NCBI GenBank assembly: GCA_016871495.1
Contig: VHDF01000041.1
Location: forward strand, 1-38,080
Direction: 5' to 3'
DNA: 38,080 nt
Source of the DNA: Verrucomicrobiota bacterium
GTDB lineage: Bacteria > Verrucomicrobiota > Verrucomicrobiia > Limisphaerales > VHDF01
Shown: positions 1-8,873 of the stretch, piece after piece
How positions within the stretch are numbered: the first letter of the stretch is position 1
How the letters are laid out: every line of letters begins with the position of its first letter
Made by a program: the position numbers and the translations under genes
The notes under the pieces: generated by a model
What the model saw: only the letters and a program-made list of their open reading frames with translations
Told to the model about the DNA's origin: nothing
The model's database searches: none

Positions 1-579
1 CCGCTGCGACCCCTTCCGGGGTCGACGACGCTGTCGTGCTCAGGATCCGGGGGTGGCGCTCGTGCCTCAAGCCACCCCCGGCTAATAGCTGGCATCCCTC
101 CGGGATGACCCGTGGTCGAGCAGGCTTATGTTTCGCGACCGATGCGTTGTCTTTTTCTCGCCGCCTCAGACCGTCGGATACTGAGACCACCAACCTCCGC
201 ATCGTCGATCGCCAACTGGGCTCATCCTGATTCCACCCCGGGTCAGGATGTCTGAGTCTAACCCAGCCCCGCCGAGCCCATCCAACCGCATGGCATGCCA
301 AGGGCGAAATGTTTCGCTCATGCATCAACCTCCCTTTCAATCGTGCCACCCGTTCGGGCAGACACACCTTGATGCGGCGTAAACGCTGCGCTCCGCCGCC
401 GGACCGCGCCGGCCGACCACGTCCGCATGCACCACGAGGAATGCCCTGTTTTGCTCGAGCTTGTTCAGATGCCGTCCAATGTTTAGCCTTCCGATCATCC
501 TCCCGACTAACTTGAGCATCAAGTTAGTCGGGACGATCATGATAACTTCGGGGGATGTGATCGAATCAATCGATACTCG
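1..579. repeat. Gene-free 5' segment with REP-like hairpins
   Basis: I see no convincing gene here. The segment holds several compact inverted repeats. A 7-bp stem with a TTCC loop lies at 7-13/18-24 (CGACCCC / GGGGTCG). An 11-bp stem lies at 47-57/71-81 (CCGGGGGTGGC / GCCACCCCCGG) with a 13-nt loop. A 6-bp stem lies at 93-98/102-107 (CATCCC / GGGATG). A copy of the GCGGCGT-AA-ACGCCGC palindrome family, with one mismatch, sits at 374-389. Short open frames here are low-complexity arginine/proline-rich translations of these repeats. I infer a dispersed intergenic repeat family; copies elsewhere in the genome cannot be seen from this window. Confidence 0.7.
494..540. repeat. Long near-perfect inverted repeat upstream of the serine hydrolase
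   Basis: Bases 494-515 and 519-540 are inverted copies with two mismatches in 22 positions. The inner 15 bp (501-515/519-533) are perfect and enclose a 3-nt loop, GCA. The end of the hairpin is 39 bp before the serine-hydrolase start. There is no following T-run, so it is not a classic intrinsic terminator. It could be a transcript-end hairpin, a repeat unit, or a cis-regulatory element for the gene at 580. Confidence 0.75.
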
Positions 580-2316
580 ATGTCATCGATGCGAATGAAT
601 CTCAAACGGTCGGCTTGGCGCGGCTTCACGGGAGCCGGCGCCATCGGATTTTGCCTGTGGATGACCGGTTGCGCCACGACGGGTCCCCAGTCCAATCCGC
701 GGGAGGCCCGAGTCGATCAGTTGTTCCAGGCTTGGAATCGTCCCGATTCGCCCGGCGCGGCGGTCGTGGTGGTCAAGGACGGAGCCGTGGTTTTCCAACG
801 CGGTTACGGCTGCGCCAACCTCGAGCAAGGCATCCCCATCACGCCACAGACACGCTTCGACGTGGCTTCGGTCGCCAAGCAATTCACCGGACTGTCCGTG
901 GCGATGCTCGTGGAGCAGGGCCAACTCTCCCTCGACGATGATGTTCGCAAACACCTGCCCGACGTGCCGGATTTTGGCCAGCCGATCACCCTGGCCCATC
1001 TGCTTTACCACACGAGCGGGTTGCGCGACTGGCCCGAGTCGTTCCTGCTGTCGAACCTCGATTTCGAGGCGCCCATCACTTTCGAAATGATTCTTGAACT
1101 GGTGCGGCGGCAGCGCGAGCTGGATTTCGCGCCCGGCGAACAGATGCAATACTCCAACACCGGCTACAACCTGCTCGCCGCCGTGGTCGCCAAGGTAACC
1201 GGCCAATCCTTCCGCGCGTGGATGGACACGAAGGTCTTCCAAGCGCTCGGCATGAAGCACACCCACGTGTGCGACAACCCCGCCGAAATCGTGCCCAACC
1301 GCGCCGAGTCTTACAGCATCAGCACCCCACCCGGCACACCGCGTCGCGTGACCAGCCAGTTGTCTGGCCTGGGCTCCAGCTCATTATTCATTTCCGCCGA
1401 GGATATGGGCAAATGGCTGCTCAATTTTGAAACCGCGCAAGTGGGCGGCAAGGCGGCGATCGCAATCATATGCCGTCCGGGATCCTTGAAAAACGGCGCG
1501 AAGTCCGTTTCTTGCTCCGGCCTCTTTGAGAATGATTACCACGGCCACAGAGTGCTCGAACACTCGGGCAGTTGGGCGGGGTATCGCAGCTTCACGAGGG
1601 TCATCCCGGAAAAACGACTGGCTGTCGCTGTGCTCGCCAACGCGGCCAACCTCAACCCTCAGCAGCAGGCGATCAAACTCACGGACCTGTTTCTGGATGA
1701 CCCTGACACTGCAAAATCCAGGTCACAAAGCCCCGAATCGGGTGTGGCTGTGAAATCCGATCCTTCCACCTGGGACGCTTTCCCGGGCACGTACCGTTTA
1801 GGGGCGGGATGGCTGCTCACCATCACTCGCGAAGCCGACACCCTGATGACCCAGGCCACGAACGAAGACCGATTCAAAATGACGCCGGCCGGCATCAACA
1901 CGTTCACGGTCGAGGGCTACAACCATCAAAAGGTGGAATTCGTCCGCCAAAAATCGGGTGCGGTCACGAACCTCGTTTACCGCGGCATCAACGCGCCGAA
2001 GCTGGATCTGCCGAAAATCGCTCCGGCGGACCTTGCGGCCTACGCCGGCGATTATTGGAGCGAAGAACTGCGTGTCGCGAGGCGAATCGAAATCCACGAC
2101 GGAAAGCTCGCGACCCGTGATCGCTCGGGTCAGTGGCTCCACTTTGTGCCGACGGGCGTGGATCGTTTCGACGCGGACTTTGGCCGCTGGGCGCTTCAAT
2201 TCACGCGCGATGGGTCCTCCGCGGTGGCGGAAATGAAAATCTCGGGAGGTCGCGTGCGCCATCTTCGCTACACGCGAACCACTCGACCGCAAGTCAATCT
2301 GCCGGGACTGAAATAG
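580..2316 (+). CDS. Serine hydrolase, beta-lactamase (class C/PBP-like) family, probable lipoprotein
   Basis: A 578-residue protein with a short basic N-terminus, a hydrophobic stretch and a lipobox-like end (MTGC, Cys31), so probably a membrane-anchored lipoprotein outside the cytoplasm. The transpeptidase-like domain (about 45-370) shows the catalytic SVAK motif (Ser97, Lys100), YSN at 191-193 and HSG at 328-330, matching the SxxK, YxN and HxG triad of class C beta-lactamases, D-peptidases and esterases. The remaining ~180 residues form a C-terminal extension of the kind often seen in these hydrolases. Substrate cannot be told; related proteins act on D-amino-acid peptides, esters or beta-lactams. 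In-frame ATGs follow at 589 and 595, so the start may be slightly downstream. It stands alone between two repeat-rich gene-free regions and ends with TAG. Confidence 0.9.
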   Translation: MSSMRMNLKRSAWRGFTGAGAIGFCLWMTGCATTGPQSNPREARVDQLFQAWNRPDSPGAAVVVVKDGAVVFQRGYGCANLEQGIPITPQTRFDVASVAKQFTGLSVAMLVEQGQLSLDDDVRKHLPDVPDFGQPITLAHLLYHTSGLRDWPESFLLSNLDFEAPITFEMILELVRRQRELDFAPGEQMQYSNTGYNLLAAVVAKVTGQSFRAWMDTKVFQALGMKHTHVCDNPAEIVPNRAESYSISTPPGTPRRVTSQLSGLGSSSLFISAEDMGKWLLNFETAQVGGKAAIAIICRPGSLKNGAKSVSCSGLFENDYHGHRVLEHSGSWAGYRSFTRVIPEKRLAVAVLANAANLNPQQQAIKLTDLFLDDPDTAKSRSQSPESGVAVKSDPSTWDAFPGTYRLGAGWLLTITREADTLMTQATNEDRFKMTPAGINTFTVEGYNHQKVEFVRQKSGAVTNLVYRGINAPKLDLPKIAPADLAAYAGDYWSEELRVARRIEIHDGKLATRDRSGQWLHFVPTGVDRFDADFGRWALQFTRDGSSAVAEMKISGGRVRHLRYTRTTRPQVNLPGLK

Positions 2317-3308
2317 CTTCAGACCTCCTGACCTCGAAGCGGAAGGAAGGGTGGGGAGTGGAACGAAATGGAGCCGGAAAGAGGAGGTCTTGGACGTTTC
2401 GGAGACGGCAGGGAGGAATTGAAATGGGGCATGCACCTCGCGCAAGGGCCAGTATTTCCCGCCAGAGGTGTGGAGATGGACGAAGAACTTGGCCTGCCGA
2501 GTGGAGGGTTCCCCTCTCTGTCATCCTCCTCCCGAGTTGTGGTGAGCGTTTCGCGGGAGCCGCAATCATTGCCGGTGCCATTGACGCGCCAGCCGAGGCA
2601 CGCCTCGGAGATGCTCGAATAGACGCGAAAATCCAGGAAGCAGCGCGCAGGGGGTGAAGCGGCGCGCCATCCCCTTCTATCCACTCCCCGGACGGGTTGC
2701 CCAGCCGCGAGGTGGCGATGAGAACGAGACGCGCAGGAGGAAAGAATCGCCCCCTTCTGTCGGAGCGCACCATTTACGGCCCTTCGGCGCTCGCTCATCA
2801 TTCCGCGCCGAGTCCCTCTAGCCACACAGTCGATCACGCATGAAGTCCTTGCCTCACAACCAAACCCGTCCATCGAAGTCCTGGTGCTCTGCATGCCTAT
2901 CCAACCCTGATATGGCGTAAACGCCGCGCTCCAGCCAGCAAATCGCGGGTGCTCGAGCGCGGATTCGGTGCCTCCGCAAGTAGTCGGGGCGCGCCGTTCA
3001 CGGCGCTTCCGCTCGAGCCCATCGGCCGCGGCGATCTCCTCCCGCTCCATGGCCCGCCCTGGGTGAATGCCTTCGCCCTGGCAGCACCCTTGCCCGTTGA
3101 AGCTGCCATGCCCCTTTGAAGAGACGCCTTGAAGCGGCGTAAACGCCGCGCCCCGGCGCTGCCGCGCGCAGCACCGACAAACTCTGGATGCAACGGTGCG
3201 GGTGGGAGAACCGAATAAACGGTTGCCGGTCGATCGGCGCACGAGCATGCTCTCGAGAGCTTTCCCCATGAATCCAACGTTCCATCCGAACCGTCCCCTG
3301 CTCCACCC
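2317..3308. repeat. Gene-free, repeat-rich 1-kb intergenic region
   Basis: No gene recognised. It carries a perfect palindrome CCGAGGC-AC-GCCTCGG (2593-2608). It also has two copies of a GCGGCGTAAACGCCGC-type palindrome: 2914-2925 (core GGCGT-AA-ACGCC) and 3134-3149 (7-bp stem, AA loop), the second within the longer shared sequence CCTTGAAGCGGCGTAAACGC. Long minus-strand open frames through here give repetitive, arginine-rich peptides and run antisense into the symporter gene, so I treat them as artefacts of high GC. The promoter of the symporter operon presumably lies at the right end, but I see no clear -35/-10 pair. Confidence 0.65.
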
Positions 3309-4784
3309 ATGACTCAGTTTTCCTGGTGGGCCGACGGCAGCATTGTCGGACTTTACCTGCTGGCCACCATGGCCGCCGGACTGATGGTCCGCAAATACGT
3401 GTCCAAGGTGGACGACTTCCTGGTGGCCGGCCGGGAAATGAATGTCTATCTGGGCATCGCCTCGCTCGCGGCGACCGAGTTTGGCATTGTGACGTGCATG
3501 TACACCGCTCAAAACGGTTACGAGAAGGGATTCGCCGGAGCGGTCCCGGGATTCTGCCAGGCGATCGCCATGTTCGTCATCGGGGTCACCGGATTCTGCA
3601 TCAAACCCCTGCGCGAATCCGGCGTGCGCACCCTGCCCGAACTCTTCGAGGAGCGATTCGGACCCCGGGTGCGCTGGGCCTCAGGCGTGGTGATTGTCCT
3701 GGGCGGCTTGCTCAACATGGGCGTTTTCCTGCGTGTGGGCGGCGAGTTCCTGACCCTGGTGTGCGGCATCGACGCCCGCTACTTGGAAATCACCATGACC
3801 GTGCTGCTGGTTGGGGTGGCCGCCTATACCATCCTTGGCGGCATGCTCTCGGTGCTGGTGACCGACTTTATCCAGTTCGTGGTCATGAGCGTGGGCATGC
3901 TTGCCGTCACCGTCCTGATTTTGTTCCACGTCGGATGGGATCGCTTGATCCAGGCTGTGGAGACCCATCGCGGCGCCGGAGGATTCAATCCCTTTGTCAA
4001 CGAGTCCATGGGCTGGCCGTATGTCATCTTCAATTTGCTCCTGAACACGGCGGCCTGCCTGACGTGGCAGGCGGTGATTGCGCGCGTTCTTGCCTCCAAA
4101 GATGCTTCGACGGGACAGCGCGTGTATCGCGGCACCGCGTTTTTCTTCGTCTGCCGTTTCATGATTCCGGGCCTGTGGGGCATCGCCGCACTGGCCGTCC
4201 TGGGGCCCCTGGCCCCGGGTGAAAACACGCTGCACGCGATGCCCAAGTTCCTGGCGACATTCCTCCCCATCGGCATGCTGGGATTGCTCGTGGCCGCCAT
4301 GCTTGCGGCGGACATGAGCACGGATTCCTCCTACATGCTGACCTGGGGAAGCGTGATTTATAACGACATTCTGGCCCCGTTTCGAAAGAACGCCTGGAGC
4401 GAGAAAAAGGGGTTGCTGGTCAATCGTTTCATCATCGCCCTCATCGGGGTGTTCCTCCTCCTCTACGGACTCTGGTATCCGTTGAAGGGCGATCTTTGGA
4501 CCTACCTCGGTGTCACCGGCACGATTTATCTCTCGAGCATGACCACGCTCGTCATCGCTTGTTGTTATTGGAAGCGAGCCAACAACTGGGGAGCCTCGGC
4601 CGCCATTGTGGTGGGCGCAGCGGTTCCGGTCACGTATCTCATCCTGGAGCAAAATTCAGCCACGGCAGCCTGGGCCAAGCAGGTGGGACCCTATTACTCC
4701 GGCATTGCCACCTACGTGCTGGTGGCGCTGGCCATGGTGGTGGGCTCGCTCTTGAAACCACAGCCCCGGGAGAAATCGTCATGA
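3309..4784 (+). CDS. Sodium:solute symporter (SSS family)
   Basis: A 491-residue, very hydrophobic protein with roughly 12-13 predicted membrane helices, in the size range of the SSS (SLC5) family. The N-terminus shows the family pattern of a first helix followed by a region reading DDFLVAGREM, then helices rich in Gly/Ala. These proteins import sugars, carboxylates, amino acids or polyols with Na+; the substrate cannot be told from sequence alone. Its stop codon overlaps the ATG of a 48-residue membrane protein (ATGA at 4781-4784), and a secreted or anchored ceramidase-like hydrolase follows 31 bp after that. I infer an operon in which the hydrolase may release a compound that the symporter imports. 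Confidence 0.92.
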   Translation: MTQFSWWADGSIVGLYLLATMAAGLMVRKYVSKVDDFLVAGREMNVYLGIASLAATEFGIVTCMYTAQNGYEKGFAGAVPGFCQAIAMFVIGVTGFCIKPLRESGVRTLPELFEERFGPRVRWASGVVIVLGGLLNMGVFLRVGGEFLTLVCGIDARYLEITMTVLLVGVAAYTILGGMLSVLVTDFIQFVVMSVGMLAVTVLILFHVGWDRLIQAVETHRGAGGFNPFVNESMGWPYVIFNLLLNTAACLTWQAVIARVLASKDASTGQRVYRGTAFFFVCRFMIPGLWGIAALAVLGPLAPGENTLHAMPKFLATFLPIGMLGLLVAAMLAADMSTDSSYMLTWGSVIYNDILAPFRKNAWSEKKGLLVNRFIIALIGVFLLLYGLWYPLKGDLWTYLGVTGTIYLSSMTTLVIACCYWKRANNWGASAAIVVGAAVPVTYLILEQNSATAAWAKQVGPYYSGIATYVLVALAMVVGSLLKPQPREKSS

Positions 4785-4927
4785 AGGATCACTGGTTTTG
4801 GACGGCGGTATTGATCGCGGTCGTGGTGTGGTACTCCACCATCACCCTTTACGTCGGAATTCGAGGAACCCTCGACGTGCGCTCGATGCTGCGGAATTTG
4901 AAAGCGCGGCGCGATCGCGAGGATTGA
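4781..4927 (+). CDS. Small single-helix membrane protein, probable symporter partner
   Basis: A 48-residue frame starting MKDHWFWTAVLIAVVV, with one hydrophobic helix (about 5-27) and a charged, arginine-rich C-terminal tail (LKARRDRED). The ATG overlaps the symporter stop as ATGA, which implies translational coupling. Several SSS transporters are encoded next to a tiny membrane protein of unknown role (for example YjcH beside ActP, or YhdT beside PanF), so I infer an accessory subunit or stabiliser. No catalytic motif is visible. It is short enough to be missed by standard annotation. Confidence 0.75.
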   Translation: MKDHWFWTAVLIAVVVWYSTITLYVGIRGTLDVRSMLRNLKARRDRED

Positions 4928-4958
4928 TCTCCGACCCCGGGCACCCGGGTGAGTTGCT

Positions 4959-6359
4959 ATGCGCGTCCCTCGGGGATTCAAGAAACGGGCGGTCCTCGCG
5001 ATTTCTGCCGCGTTCCTGGCGGTGGGGTTGGGTTTGTTGGACGGAGTGGATTACTCGCCCTATTTCCAGCAAGCCTGCTTTCAGCGCACCCAGGAACGGT
5101 GGCTTCAGACAAGCGCGGATTTCTCAGTCGTGGACGGCCCCTTGGAAGCGGGGTTTGGCCGCGCTCAACTGACTCCGTCGCAGGAGTCTGGTGCGTCAGG
5201 TTCGCCCGGGAGGTTTGCTTCAGTGCCCTTGGCCGGCTACGGCGCGAGAAAAGGCAGGCCCGCCGAAAGCGTTCACGACGATGTCTGGGTCAAAGCCGTG
5301 GCGTTGCGCGTTTCAGGGCGGGTCGGAGTGATCGTAGGAGTCGAAGCGCTGATCGTGCCCGAGGAAATCGCTCATGCGAGTTTGGCGCGACTGTCACGCG
5401 AACATTCCTTGTCAAGAGAGCAAATCTACTTTGGCGCCACCCATACGCACTCGAGTCTCGGGGGGTGGGGGCAAGGCTGGGTGGCGGAGCAATTCGCGGG
5501 ACCCTTCACCCTGGGCGTCAGGGAGTGGTTCGTGGACCGGATCGAGGCAGCGGTTCGAGAAGCGTTGAAGGATTTGCAACCGGCACAATTTGGGCACGGC
5601 AGCGTGGCAGCGCCTCAATTCGTGAGAAATCGCCTGGTCGGCAACCTCGGTACGGTGGATCCGGACTTCCAGTTTCTCGCATTTCGGCAGCAGTCCGGAC
5701 GGATGGGACTGGTGGGGAGCTATGCGGCCCATGCCACCGTGTTGCCTTCGAGGTTCATGAAATTCAGCGGCGATTATCCGGGAGTCTGGTGCCGTGAGGT
5801 CGAGAGTGCGACGAGGGGATTCGCCATGTTTCTCGCCGGATCCGTCGGCAGCCATGCGCCTGTTCCAGGCGCTTCGGACTGGGAGGGCGCCGAGCGCATG
5901 GGCAAAGGCCTTGCACGCGTCGTGCTCGACCGGATCCCGTCCACCCGCCTGACGAATCAGGTGCGTTTCGGAATGACGGGTCTCAAAGTGGAGCTCCCGG
6001 AACTCCATGCCAGGATCACGGATGGACTGAGGCTGCGTCCTTGGGCCGCCCGCTTGCTGGTGCCGGCCTCGCCCGACGCTTTCCTGCAAGGAATCCGGCT
6101 CAACGACGCCATGTGGATGGGGACCCCGTGCGATTACAGCGGGGAATTGGCCGTGGCTTGGAGGGAAAGGTGGCGCTCGCGCGGAGTGGAAAGCGCCATC
6201 ACGAGTTTTAACGGGAGCTATGTCGGCTACGTCATTCCCTCGCGCTACTATCACCTGGACGGGTATGAATCCCGCACCATGTCGTTCTTCGGACCGGCGG
6301 TGCCGGACTATTTCGAGGCGTGCCTGCGGGGCATCGCGGATACCCTCACACGGCACTGA
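4959..6359 (+). CDS. Neutral/alkaline non-lysosomal ceramidase-like hydrolase
   Basis: A 466-residue protein with an N-terminal hydrophobic segment (about 10-28) that acts as signal peptide or anchor, so probably periplasmic or membrane-attached. Motifs fit the neutral ceramidase N-terminal domain. GATHTHSSLGG at 159-169 supplies likely zinc ligands His162 and His164. A second conserved block, YAAHATVL around His258, is followed by FSGDYPG (269-275). Known members cleave the N-acyl bond of ceramide, but in bacteria of this kind many homologues are of unknown substrate. At 466 residues it is shorter than full-length neutral ceramidases (~650+), so the C-terminal immunoglobulin-like domain appears absent. 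It is the third gene of the symporter operon. Confidence 0.82.
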   Translation: MRVPRGFKKRAVLAISAAFLAVGLGLLDGVDYSPYFQQACFQRTQERWLQTSADFSVVDGPLEAGFGRAQLTPSQESGASGSPGRFASVPLAGYGARKGRPAESVHDDVWVKAVALRVSGRVGVIVGVEALIVPEEIAHASLARLSREHSLSREQIYFGATHTHSSLGGWGQGWVAEQFAGPFTLGVREWFVDRIEAAVREALKDLQPAQFGHGSVAAPQFVRNRLVGNLGTVDPDFQFLAFRQQSGRMGLVGSYAAHATVLPSRFMKFSGDYPGVWCREVESATRGFAMFLAGSVGSHAPVPGASDWEGAERMGKGLARVVLDRIPSTRLTNQVRFGMTGLKVELPELHARITDGLRLRPWAARLLVPASPDAFLQGIRLNDAMWMGTPCDYSGELAVAWRERWRSRGVESAITSFNGSYVGYVIPSRYYHLDGYESRTMSFFGPAVPDYFEACLRGIADTLTRH

Positions 6360-6379
6360 CCAGACTCTGGGATAAACGA

Positions 6380-6395
6380 CCGGCGAGGTTGCCGG
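6380..6395. terminator. Short GC hairpin between convergent genes
   Basis: CCGGC-GAGGTT-GCCGG forms a 5-bp stem with a 6-nt loop in the 39-bp gap between the ceramidase-like gene and the convergent dnaG. Its position suits a bidirectional terminator, but there is no strong T-run on either side, so this is only a weak candidate. Confidence 0.3.
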
Positions 6396-6398
6396 AGA

Positions 6399-8210
6399 TC
6401 AAGGCCCCGGTTTGGGCAAGGGTGTGGCGAGGAGCGATTGCAACGCCTTCAATTCGGCGATGATCTGCTGATGTTCCGCGGAGTTGGCATTGATTTCGCC
6501 CAACTTTCGATTGAGCTCCGACCTCTTGCTTTTCGCAAATCGATCGCGGATGCGTCCCAGCGACATTTGCAATTCGAGGGCGGGGTTCTTGGTGGCCTGG
6601 CTTTCCATCGCGGCCCGGCTCAAGAGCACGCGCAAAGATCCCGATGGAACTTGATCCAGAAACGAGGACGCCCCTCCTGCACCGCCAGACGGTTCGTCCT
6701 GCAGGATCCTTTCGACGACCGCTCGCAGGCCGCGATGTTCGAACCAATCCAGCCGGCCGTGGGCTCGCGCGTAGGGGATCAACTCAGGATGACTGAACAA
6801 CAGGGCCAGGAAACGCGACTCGGACGCGTTGGGCTCGGATTCGGTCTCGGCTGCTTCCGGTTCGGCAGCAGGATCTTCGTCCTCGGCCGTCGCACGGCTC
6901 GCGAACGGGGCTTGCTTGCGAAACTCCATCCGCACGGCTTCGGCCGAGACGGCGAGGGCTTGTGCTGTTTTTTGGGCGTAGGTGTCGATGAGAACCGCGC
7001 TGCCGGTTTTTCGCACGGCTTCGCCCATCGCGCGGACGATGGCCAGGCGGCCGCGATCTCCTTGGGACGCATGGAGGGACAGCAGCCGCCGCAGCAAGAA
7101 ATCGAAGAAACCCTCCGCCTTGGCGATAAGTTCGCGAAAGGCCGCGGCACCGAAGGCTTTGATGAAGCTGTCCGGATCATGGGGAGAGGGCACCACCGCC
7201 ACGCGTGCGGCCAACCCAACCGCGAGCATGGGGTCAAGGGCTTTGACCGCGGCGTTCTGACCGGCTGAATCGCCGTCGAAACAGAGCACGACTTCCTCCG
7301 TGTAGCGTCGCAAAATGCGGGCGTGATCGGAGGTGAAGGCGGTGCCTTGCGGCGCGACGACGTTGGTGACGCCTGCGGTGTGACAGGCAATGAGGTCAAT
7401 CTGGCCCTCACAAAGAATGGCCTGCTTGGCGTCAAGAATCGCCCGCTTCGATTTGTCCAATCCGTAGAAAACCCTGCCCTTCGTAAAAATGGGTGTTTCA
7501 GGCGAATTGACGTATTTGGCGGCTTTCGCCTCGGGATCGAGAAGACGTCCGCTAAAGGCGATGATTCTCCCCTGCTCATCGGCGATGGGAAACATGAGGC
7601 GTCCGCGGAATCGGTCGTAATAACCGTCCGCCCCCTCGCGCTTCACGATCAGTCCGGCCTGTTCGACGAGGGAGATTTCAAACCCCTTCGACTTCGCCCA
7701 ATGCAAGGTGTCGTCCCAAGCGTCCGGCGCAAAACCGAGGCGAAAGCGCTGGATGGCATCCGCCGTCACGCCGCGTTGCTGGAGATAGGCCCGGGCGGCT
7801 TCCCCGGCGGCGTCATGAAGGAGGCATTGTTGCCAGCGTTTCGTGATCTGCTCGTGCAGACTGAGCAGGGCGTCCTTGACGAACCGCCGTTGCTCCGCGC
7901 CCGGTTCCTGGGAAAGCTCAAGGGGGATGCGGGCGCGTTCAGCCAGCCTTTGCACGGCCTCCATGAACCCCACCCCTTCGTATTCCCGGATCCACGTGAA
8001 AACGTCCCCGCTCTTGTTGCATCCGTAACAATGGAAGATCTGCTTGTGCGCGCTGACGTAAAAGCTGGGAGTCTTCTCTTTGTGGAACGGACAAAGCCCG
8101 CGGAAGTTGGCGCCGACGCGTTTGAGCGGAACGCTGGTCCCTATAATCTCGACCAAATCGCTGGCGGCGCGAATTTGCTCGAGGGTCGCAGGCGGGACGA
8201 TTCCCGGCAT
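6399..8210 (-). CDS. dnaG: DNA primase DnaG
   Basis: A 603-residue replicative primase that makes RNA primers for chromosome replication. The N-terminal CHC2 zinc-binding domain has Cys40, His43, Cys61 and Cys64 in the pattern CPFH...CYGC. The catalytic core and Toprim fold follow, with CEGQID supplying the acidic Glu and FDGDSAG the DxD-type metal-binding residues. The C-terminal ~150 residues form the helicase-interacting region, the least conserved part of the family. Length is normal for DnaG. The start ATG is 24 bp after the stop of the CvpA-family gene, so the two are probably co-transcribed. It ends with TGA and converges with the ceramidase-like gene. Confidence 0.96.
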   Translation of the reverse strand: MPGIVPPATLEQIRAASDLVEIIGTSVPLKRVGANFRGLCPFHKEKTPSFYVSAHKQIFHCYGCNKSGDVFTWIREYEGVGFMEAVQRLAERARIPLELSQEPGAEQRRFVKDALLSLHEQITKRWQQCLLHDAAGEAARAYLQQRGVTADAIQRFRLGFAPDAWDDTLHWAKSKGFEISLVEQAGLIVKREGADGYYDRFRGRLMFPIADEQGRIIAFSGRLLDPEAKAAKYVNSPETPIFTKGRVFYGLDKSKRAILDAKQAILCEGQIDLIACHTAGVTNVVAPQGTAFTSDHARILRRYTEEVVLCFDGDSAGQNAAVKALDPMLAVGLAARVAVVPSPHDPDSFIKAFGAAAFRELIAKAEGFFDFLLRRLLSLHASQGDRGRLAIVRAMGEAVRKTGSAVLIDTYAQKTAQALAVSAEAVRMEFRKQAPFASRATAEDEDPAAEPEAAETESEPNASESRFLALLFSHPELIPYARAHGRLDWFEHRGLRAVVERILQDEPSGGAGGASSFLDQVPSGSLRVLLSRAAMESQATKNPALELQMSLGRIRDRFAKSKRSELNRKLGEINANSAEHQQIIAELKALQSLLATPLPKPGP

Positions 8211-8234
8211 GGGCGGAAATGAGGCGCGGGAAAC

Positions 8235-8873
8235 CTACTTCCGGCGCTCCATGGCGTCGTTGATGTCCCGGTTCGCTTTTTCCTGAAAGCTGTCCCGCAT
8301 CGATTTCACGTCGGAAGGCAGGGCGGGCTTGATCAACAAGAATCCCAGATGTTTTTGGATGAGAGGACCGAGAAAGGAATGTTTGAAGATGTTCTTCTGC
8401 ATTTCGCCGTGACGCGAAAAAAACGCGCTCCCGTAGACATCCTTGTCCTGCTTCGCAATCGCCGCCAGTTGAGCCTCGGGGTAAAGCCGGGCGCCGAACA
8501 GGGACAGGAACACGATCAGCATGCAAAACCAGCGGATCATCCCGGAAATCATGCCAAGATAATACTCGAGCGGGCCGAAAATATCGCTGCCCAAAAGCTT
8601 TTCCCCGGTCCCTTTCTTCACCAGCACAAACAGGATTTTGACGGCCAGCAAGAGGCTCACATAACCCCAGATGTTGGCATACAACTGGGACAACCCGGCG
8701 GAGACGATAAACGTCGCGACGTGCGTATAAAAGAGCCCGGCCACTGCCACCATCGCCAGCCATTGAATGAGAATCAGCAGTTCCTCGGACATGCCGCGAC
8801 GACGGCCTCGCAACAAACCGATCACGAGCAGGACGCCAACGATGAAATCGAAGAGTGTGGGGCTGTAGTTCAT
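8235..8873 (-). CDS. CvpA family membrane protein
   Basis: A 212-residue protein with four predicted membrane helices in its first ~130 residues (starting FDFIVGVLLVIGLLRGRRRG), typical of the CvpA/colicin V production family, followed by a soluble charged C-terminal tail. Family members are needed for colicin V export in E. coli and for envelope homeostasis elsewhere; the molecular role is not settled. It lies directly upstream of dnaG on the same strand. The start at 8873 leaves a 317-bp divergent gap to arsC. Confidence 0.85.
   Translation of the reverse strand: MNYSPTLFDFIVGVLLVIGLLRGRRRGMSEELLILIQWLAMVAVAGLFYTHVATFIVSAGLSQLYANIWGYVSLLLAVKILFVLVKKGTGEKLLGSDIFGPLEYYLGMISGMIRWFCMLIVFLSLFGARLYPEAQLAAIAKQDKDVYGSAFFSRHGEMQKNIFKHSFLGPLIQKHLGFLLIKPALPSDVKSMRDSFQEKANRDINDAMERRK

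Noticed and set aside
2319-3512. Long minus-strand open frame (about 397 codons)
   Set aside because: It is rich in Arg/Ala/Gly, contains repeat-derived peptides (AAFTPLQG-like) and overlaps the symporter start antisense; this is typical of GC-rich non-coding DNA.
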